From DASCNA01 sp036011305 (GTDB taxonomy: Bacteria; Verrucomicrobiota; Lentisphaeria; Victivallales; GWF2-38-69): a DNA stretch of 10,244 nucleotides. This document shows, one piece after another, positions 6,423 to 10,244 of this stretch (position 1 is its first letter; each line of letters begins with the position of its first letter). The stretch covers positions 1 to 10,244 of the forward strand of contig DASCNA010000111.1 in NCBI GenBank assembly GCA_036011305.1, read 5' to 3'. Below the pieces are notes generated by a model that did no database searches, was not told where the DNA came from, and saw nothing but the letters and a program-made list of their open reading frames with translations. The position numbers and the translations under genes are program-made.

Positions 6423-6449
6423 TTGATAATTGTGGTATATATTTATAAA
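6423..6449 (+). promoter_or_regulatory. Possible promoter of the YhcG-type gene
   Basis: TTGATA (6423-6428) and TATAAA (6444-6449) are 15 bases apart, with an overlapping TAAATA giving 17. They lie about 20 bases before the ATG at 6470. No clear ribosome binding site follows. The surroundings are so AT-rich that chance matches are likely. Confidence 0.25.
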
Positions 6450-6469
6450 TATTAAATTATAGTAGTTTT

Positions 6470-7516
6470 ATGGGAAAGAGTAAAAACTTACAGTTAGATA
6501 AAAACTATTTAAGTTTTCTAACAGAATTAAAAAACAAAATCAGGAACAAACAGGTAAAAGCTGTATTGGCCGTTAACAAAGAAGTTATTGCACTTTACTG
6601 GTATATAGGGAAGCAGATTTTAGAAAAACAAAATGAGGCTAAATGGGGTAGTAAATTACTTGAACAACTTTCAACTGATTTAAGAAATGAATTTAAAGGG
6701 ATGGGTGGCTTTTCTATAAGAAATTTGATTTACATGAGGAATTTTGCGAACTTTTATCCTGAAAGTTCAATTATGCAACAAGCTGTTGCACAATTACCCT
6801 GGGGACACATAATTGTGCTTCTAGAAAAATTTAAAACACCAAAAGTTCGCGAATGGTACGCACAGAAGGCTTTTGAAAATGGATGGTCAAGATCTGTATT
6901 GCTTATGCAAATAGAATCTCAGCTTTTTGAAAGACAGGCACTTAAAGAAAAAACAACTAGCTTTAAAAAGACGTTACCTCCTATTCAATCTGATTTTGCA
7001 GAAAAAATGTTTAAAGATCCATATTGTTTTGATTTCTTAACTATTGGCGATGATGCTAAGGAGCGAGAAATAGAAAAATCTTTAATAGAACATATTAGAA
7101 ATTTTTTATTAGAATTGGGGCAGGGGTTTTCCTTTGTTGGTTCCCAAGTTCCTATTGATGTTGGAGGGGAAGAATTTTTTATTGATCTCTTATTTTATCA
7201 TATCAAACTAAAGTCTTATATTGTAATTGAATTAAAAGCTGTCAATTTTAAGCCTGAACACACTGGCCAATTGAGTTTTTATATGTCTGCAATTGATAAT
7301 CAATTATGTGATTCAAATGACAATAAAACAATAGGTATTTTGCTTTGCAAAAAGAAAAATAAAATTGTTGCTGAATATGCTTTACAAGGAGTGATCCAGC
7401 CTATTGGTATATCAGAATATCAATTAACAAAAGCCATTCCTGACAATCTAAAAACTAGTCTACCAACAATAGAAGAGTTAGAATCTGAATTAAATGAAGA
7501 TAATAGTAAGTTATAA
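6470..7516 (+). CDS. YhcG/DUF1016-family PDDEXK nuclease
   Basis: The protein has 348 residues, the usual family length. The N-terminal DUF1016 region is clear: NKEVIALYWYIGKQI (36-50), WGSKLLEQLSTDLRNEF (59-75) and FSIRNLIYMRNFANFYP (81-97), followed by QLPWGHIIVLLEK (108-120) and ENGWSRSVLLMQIES (136-150). The C-terminal PDDEXK fold shows FIDLLFYH (D239), then SYIVIELK (E254, K256), then EHTGQLSFY (Q267), the expected metal-binding and QxxxY-like residues, so the nuclease core looks intact. Proteins of this family are predicted nucleases often carried on mobile DNA and near restriction or defence genes; their biology is poorly known. The gene stands alone, transcribed towards the cassette array on the opposite strand. 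Its stop lies about 50 bases from the terminal attC-like site. Confidence 0.88.
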   Translation: MGKSKNLQLDKNYLSFLTELKNKIRNKQVKAVLAVNKEVIALYWYIGKQILEKQNEAKWGSKLLEQLSTDLRNEFKGMGGFSIRNLIYMRNFANFYPESSIMQQAVAQLPWGHIIVLLEKFKTPKVREWYAQKAFENGWSRSVLLMQIESQLFERQALKEKTTSFKKTLPPIQSDFAEKMFKDPYCFDFLTIGDDAKEREIEKSLIEHIRNFLLELGQGFSFVGSQVPIDVGGEEFFIDLLFYHIKLKSYIVIELKAVNFKPEHTGQLSFYMSAIDNQLCDSNDNKTIGILLCKKKNKIVAEYALQGVIQPIGISEYQLTKAIPDNLKTSLPTIEELESELNEDNSKL

Positions 7517-7569
7517 TACTAGCTCTGATTATTAGAATAAATCAAAAATACCTTAAATTTTCTTAATCT

Positions 7570-7634
7570 CACAAACGGCCGGATACTGCTATGGACTGAG
7601 CGAAATAGTTGCTATGTGCAGTGCTTGGTTAGAG
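7570..7634 (-). repeat. attC-like site C, after the third cassette gene
   Basis: On the minus strand the site starts with CTCTAAC, which contains the TAA stop of the cassette gene. It passes through an imperfect stem (ACTGCACATAGCAACT against AGTCCATAGCAGT) around a TTTCGCTC loop and ends in the complementary core GTTTGTG. At 65 bases it is in the usual attC range of about 55-140. The 3' core is less canonical than the other two, as may happen at the end of an array. Confidence 0.72.
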
Positions 7635-8180
7635 TTTTAATTCTTTTATTAATTTATCTGTATGTATTTCAGCTTTAGATAATAAAAAACTTGATTCATT
7701 ATAAAGCGAATAAGTTATTTTATTCATCAATTTAATAGTATTATCGATTAAATTTTCTATTTCTAAATGAGTTATTTTTGCCTTTTGGAATACTTCTGTG
7801 ATAGGAAATTTTTTAGCCGAATGACCTATTGCTTCATTTCTTAAAATGCTTATTTTTATCCAAATATTTTTAGCTGTTGACAATAAATCATTTAATTCTT
7901 GGATTTTATTATTTTCCAGCTTATTTCCCTTCTCTAAAAATTCTTTCAATTTCGGGATATTTACTGTATCATTTCTAGTCTCGAAAAGTCTATACAAACC
8001 TATTACATATAAAGTAAAATGTGCTTGAATTGTTGTCAGAAAAAAATCAGAATATTTTTTCATTTTATTAACTGAACATTGCCTTGATTGATGCTCTTTT
8101 AGTTTATTCCAAATTTTAAAACTGTCTTCCACTTCTATTAGCGTGTGAAATATTTCTTCAATTTGATCTTTAGTATTCAT
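7629..8180 (-). CDS. HEPN-like protein in cassette 3 (R-x5-H motif)
   Basis: About 183 residues from ATG 8180, almost entirely helical. I prefer this start because AGAG lies 6 bases upstream and the earlier ATG at 8195 overlaps the attC core. The segment KNIWIKISILRNEAIGHSAK contains R114-N-E-A-I-G-H120, the R-x(4-6)-H signature of HEPN ribonucleases, placed on a helix after a long helical half, as in AbiU2-like proteins. The N-terminal half (IQAHFTLYVIGLYRLFE) packs like the paired HEPN helix. HEPN proteins are commonly RNA-cleaving toxins or abortive-infection effectors that act as dimers. No nucleotidyltransferase or other antitoxin partner lies beside it. Its stop codon is inside attC-like site C. 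Toxin or defence function is inferred from the motif and cassette context. Confidence 0.72.
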   Translation of the reverse strand: MNTKDQIEEIFHTLIEVEDSFKIWNKLKEHQSRQCSVNKMKKYSDFFLTTIQAHFTLYVIGLYRLFETRNDTVNIPKLKEFLEKGNKLENNKIQELNDLLSTAKNIWIKISILRNEAIGHSAKKFPITEVFQKAKITHLEIENLIDNTIKLMNKITYSLYNESSFLLSKAEIHTDKLIKELKL

Positions 8181-8186
8181 TTTTAT

Positions 8187-8258
8187 CTCTAACATTTTAG
8201 CTCACATACAGCTATGGAGCGGAGTATAATAGCTATTAAGTGAAGTGATTTGTTATGA
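8187..8258 (-). repeat. attC-like site B, between cassettes 2 and 3
   Basis: The minus strand begins TCATAACAAATCACTTC, a near-textbook attC opening. It contains a stem with AGCTAT/ATAGCT and TCAC/GTGA arms (8202-8215 with 8229-8243) around a GGAGCGGAG loop, and ends GTTAGAG. It is 72 bases long. The first core includes the stop of cassette gene 2, and the second core lies just before the start of cassette gene 3. Confidence 0.82.
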
Positions 8259-8894
8259 ATTATATTCTTTTTGCATTGATAGTTTTATTGAATTTATATA
8301 ATTATTCCAAGCAGTATTTGCTTCTCTAATTTCTTGATTGGAGAATAGCTTATCAAAACAACCAGATACATTTTTAAAGTCATAGAATGGAAACATTATT
8401 GCACTTTCTGAGTGTTGACCAACAAGAAACCATACACGAGAAAAAAACGATAGAGTTTTATCTATTTCCTGCCAAGATATAGAGAAGTTTTGTTCGTTAT
8501 GTGCCAATACTTTATCCCTATATCTTATAATTGACTTAAAAATACTATTTTCATTTCCTGTGTCAAATTCTTTTGTTATTAGTTCACTTTCTTTTTTGTC
8601 CTTTAAAGGGGCTTTCTTCCAGACTTCACGTAAAGAGTTGAGTTTATAATCTTTTGCTCTATCATATAGCTTACATATTTTCATGATTACGGCATAAGTT
8701 GTTCCTGCTCCTAATGACAAACATAGAAAAGATTTACTAAAATCTCTATTATTTACTGCTTCAATAGATTGTATAAATGCTCGTAAGTGAATCGAATCTA
8801 AAAATAAACCATCAATACCTTCGGCCATTTCTTCTGATGCATCTTCATTTATTCTTGCTAATTTTAATAAAATTTCATTTATTTTTTTACTCAT
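8253..8894 (-). CDS. HEPN-like protein in cassette 2 (R-x5-H motif)
   Basis: The protein has 213 residues. The ATG lies inside the attC core (GTTATGA), so the leader is almost absent and no good ribosome binding site is seen. A long helix (FCLSLGAGTTYAVIMKICKL, following SKS at residues 53-55) is followed by a linker and SIIRYRDKVLAHNEQ, where R126-D-K-V-L-A-H132 is the R-x5-H HEPN signature in the RDKxxAH form typical of AbiU2-like proteins. The C-terminal segment is helical and aromatic-rich (SFFSRVWFLVGQ). The likely activity is RNA cleavage, as an abortive-infection or toxin-like effector; this comes from the family motif, not from direct evidence. It lies between attC-like sites A and B as a classic one-gene cassette, with both start and stop codons embedded in recombination sites. 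Confidence 0.76.
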   Translation of the reverse strand: MSKKINEILLKLARINEDASEEMAEGIDGLFLDSIHLRAFIQSIEAVNNRDFSKSFLCLSLGAGTTYAVIMKICKLYDRAKDYKLNSLREVWKKAPLKDKKESELITKEFDTGNENSIFKSIIRYRDKVLAHNEQNFSISWQEIDKTLSFFSRVWFLVGQHSESAIMFPFYDFKNVSGCFDKLFSNQEIREANTAWNNYINSIKLSMQKEYNS

Positions 8895-8962
8895 AACGTT
8901 TTTGACCTCTTATCACTTTGGAACGGAGCGTAAAAGTGATTAAGAGCATCTACTGGTTATCT
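8891..8962 (-). repeat. attC-like site A, between cassettes 1 and 2
   Basis: This is the clearest of the three sites. On the minus strand the outer cores are AGATAAC and GTTATGA. Between them CTCTTAATCACTTT pairs with AAAGTGATAAGAG, a 13-base stem broken by one unpaired base, around an ACGCTCCG-containing loop. A long imperfect hairpin with extrahelical bases is what integron integrases recognise in the folded single strand. It is 72 bases long. The stop codon of cassette gene 1 lies inside the stem, and the start of gene 2 inside the last core. Confidence 0.85.
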
Positions 8963-9512
8963 CATTATATTTATTTTGTATATTATTTATTATGTTTTGA
9001 ATATCATTAATATCGCTTTGTGAATTGATGCTTATTATTTTACCTGAGAATGGTTTTTCTCCAAAAGATTTAACACCTGCAATTGGTAAATTGTTTGATA
9101 GGAGTGGTATTGGATATCTTCCTTGCCATATTGCTGCTCGACTAAGTCGAATTAGAAGGTCTTTTGAGTTTTGTTCTGCTATTGCTATACCAGTTTTATC
9201 TAATAGCTTAGACAAATCATGTTCTTGTAATAATTTAGGAAGTTTATGTGTTTTGGACATTGCTTTCTCAAACTCATCTTTATTCAGAAGGATGATAATA
9301 CTTTTTAATAAGTTCTCTATCGCAAACGAAGAAATCATAAGATGACAATCCAAAAAATGTTTCAATTTTTTTCTTTTAGAATTATTAGCCCAATATTCAT
9401 TGATTTTTGGTTCAAGCAATTTTGCTATGTCTATTAAGTCTAATCCTTTTTGATACCATTTTTCATGGTCTATTAAATCGTTCTTAAAGACTTTTTTAAT
9501 TAGATCATCCAT
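8940..9512 (-). CDS. HEPN-like helical protein in cassette 1 (no R-x5-H)
   Basis: The protein has 190 residues, mostly helical. Segments SFAIENLLKSIIILL (62-76), THKLPKLLQEHDLSKLL (88-104) and DLLIRLSRAAIWQGRYPIP (118-136) follow a pattern I know from HEPN-type proteins: a Phe/Tyr-Ala-Ile-Glu helix leading to Leu-Lys, then a T-H-x-L turn, then a Trp-x-Gly-Arg-Tyr-Pro motif. The catalytic R-x(4-6)-H pair is missing, so it may be a binding rather than cleaving HEPN member, or a distinct helical family. Its start follows a GTTAGAT core at 9528-9534 by about 15 bases, and its stop lies in attC-like site A. It is the first cassette, nearest the serine recombinase. No antitoxin partner is seen. Confidence 0.6.
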   Translation of the reverse strand: MDDLIKKVFKNDLIDHEKWYQKGLDLIDIAKLLEPKINEYWANNSKRKKLKHFLDCHLMISSFAIENLLKSIIILLNKDEFEKAMSKTHKLPKLLQEHDLSKLLDKTGIAIAEQNSKDLLIRLSRAAIWQGRYPIPLLSNNLPIAGVKSFGEKPFSGKIISINSQSDINDIQNIINNIQNKYNEITSRCS

Positions 9513-9527
9513 AAAAATATCTTTTTA

Positions 9528-9534
9528 ATCTAAC
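9528..9534 (-). promoter_or_regulatory. Integron-type core site GTTAGAT at the outer edge of cassette 1
   Basis: The minus strand reads GTTAGAT, a perfect match to the GTTRRRY insertion core, 15 bases before the cassette 1 ATG. This is where a cassette's first base is expected. The sequence outside it (9535-9618) shows no clear attC stem apart from a small CTATTT/AAATAG hairpin, so it may be attI-like or a degraded attC. Confidence 0.5.
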
Positions 9535-9589
9535 TATAGACTATATGTATCGTATATTTTATCTATTTCTTATAAATAGTTATTATGTA

Positions 9590-9625
9590 TAATTAAGCAA
9601 GAACGTCTTTTGGAAAACTTAATTA
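9590..9625. terminator. Inverted repeat overlapping the recombinase stop codon
   Basis: TAATTAAG (9590-9597) and CTTAATTA (9618-9625) form 8-base arms around a 20-base loop, with the recombinase stop codon in one arm. It is AT-only apart from one base pair and lacks a T-run, so it is at best a weak terminator. A binding site for the recombinase or a relic of the insertion boundary is equally possible. Confidence 0.3.
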
Positions 9626-10227
9626 TTCAATACTCTACTCTTAATAAAATTTTTCATAGTAATCCAAGTACAACCATAAATTTTAGCAATATTTGCTACA
9701 TTTACACCTTTCGATAGAAAATCCTTTATCTCATTTTCCTTGCCATCAAGTTTACTTATACCGGTAGTTCCAACAGGACGGCCAATAGTTACACCATTTT
9801 TCCTGGCATTAGCAATGCCTTCTTTGGTTCTTTCTGATATAAGATCTCTTTCAATTTCAGCAAAGAGAGAAAACATTGTGATCATTGTTTTTGATTGAAT
9901 ATTATGTCTCCCTGCAAGATTAATGTTTTCCTTAATACAGATTAAATTAATTTCTTTAAGAATTAACTTATCAACTATTGCAGCAATTTCACCAACAGAC
10001 CTGCCAAGCCTGGAAAGTTCAGAAACAACCAAAGTATCGTTTTGTTGCAGTCTATGTAATAATTCATCAATTCTTCTGGCTTTTTTGGATTTTCTAGAAC
10101 TGATAGTCACTTCAATCCAATCATCAACCTTAGTTTGATGTTTATTTGTGTATCCTAAAATAGCTAATCTCTGACTTTCTCTATTTTGCTGCTCTGTACT
10201 TACTCTTATGTATCCAATATTGCCCAT
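9619..10227 (-). CDS. Serine recombinase (resolvase/invertase family)
   Basis: The protein has 202 residues, the family's standard small form. The catalytic domain shows GYIRVSTEQQ (R8, nucleophile S10), ISSRKS (R45), VVSELSRLGRSVGEI (R73, R76) and the long E-helix region FSLFAEIERDLISERTKEG. All active-site residues are in place. The C-terminus (KGVNVANIAKIYG, then TWITMKNFIKSR) is a helix-turn-helix that should contact DNA half-sites. It acts by a 2-bp staggered double-strand break with serine-DNA links. The start is ATG 10227 with AGGG about 7 bases upstream. No transposase gene is adjacent. It sits directly upstream of the cassette array, reading into it. Candidate roles are plasmid multimer resolution, perhaps on the res-like site at 1824-1936, or DNA inversion. 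Confidence 0.9.
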   Translation of the reverse strand: MGNIGYIRVSTEQQNRESQRLAILGYTNKHQTKVDDWIEVTISSRKSKKARRIDELLHRLQQNDTLVVSELSRLGRSVGEIAAIVDKLILKEINLICIKENINLAGRHNIQSKTMITMFSLFAEIERDLISERTKEGIANARKNGVTIGRPVGTTGISKLDGKENEIKDFLSKGVNVANIAKIYGCTWITMKNFIKSRVLNN

Positions 10228-10244
10228 AAATTGCCCTATTTTCC

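Noticed and set aside
9025..9345. Plus-strand open frame of 106 codons
   Set aside because: It is antisense to cassette gene 1 and has no ribosome binding site or protein features.
7570..9534. Ordinary HEPN-MNT toxin-antitoxin operon
   Set aside because: No nucleotidyltransferase gene is present, and the genes are separated by attC-like sites instead of being overlapped or coupled.
9619..10227. Integron integrase
   Set aside because: The protein has serine-recombinase motifs (catalytic S10, SRLGRS), whereas IntI is a tyrosine recombinase.

Overview
The window looks like part of an accessory plasmid from an AT-rich gammaproteobacterium. An iteron origin with its own replication initiator is present, and no chromosomal housekeeping gene is visible. 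The base composition and gene types would suit Legionellales or Thiotrichales (Piscirickettsia/Francisella-like hosts). That placement is an impression only, because no gene fixes the taxon.

Layout. (1) 1-1712: the tail of an unidentified ORF, the C-terminal half of a 5'-truncated MFS exporter, and an overlapping aldo/keto-reductase-like gene. (2) 1757-2049: a small Tn3-derived element with two 38-bp terminal inverted repeats and a three-subsite res-like region but no transposase or resolvase. Its right end cuts an IS91-type transposase gene (2041-2301, minus). (3) 2302-2926: no convincing gene; several tiny hairpins. (4) 2927-4599: eleven iterons, a 24-bp perfect palindrome, half-iterons before the gene, and the Rep gene. 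(5) 4600-5497: a decayed coding stretch, then a cluster of inverted repeats built on AGCGTGAGCA. (6) 5498-6271: a protein with a possible HTH, coiled coils and one membrane span, directly downstream of those repeats. (7) 6470-7516: a YhcG/DUF1016-type PDDEXK nuclease. (8) 7570-9534: three single-gene cassettes on the minus strand, each followed by an integron attC-like site. The encoded proteins are all HEPN-like; two carry a clear R-x5-H motif. No integron integrase is in the window, so this matches a CALIN (attC cluster lacking an integrase). (9) 9619-10227: a serine recombinase on the minus strand, directly upstream of the cassettes.

How the parts may work together. Region 4 replicates the molecule. 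Regions 5 and 6 may form a maintenance or partition module with a membrane-anchored DNA-binding protein and a repeat array. The serine recombinase may act on the orphan res-like site in trans to resolve multimers. The cassettes and the neighbouring nuclease look like anti-phage or toxin-type cargo. These functional links are inferences. The attC-like sites, the Tn3-type ends, the res-like layout and the iterons are read directly from the sequence.
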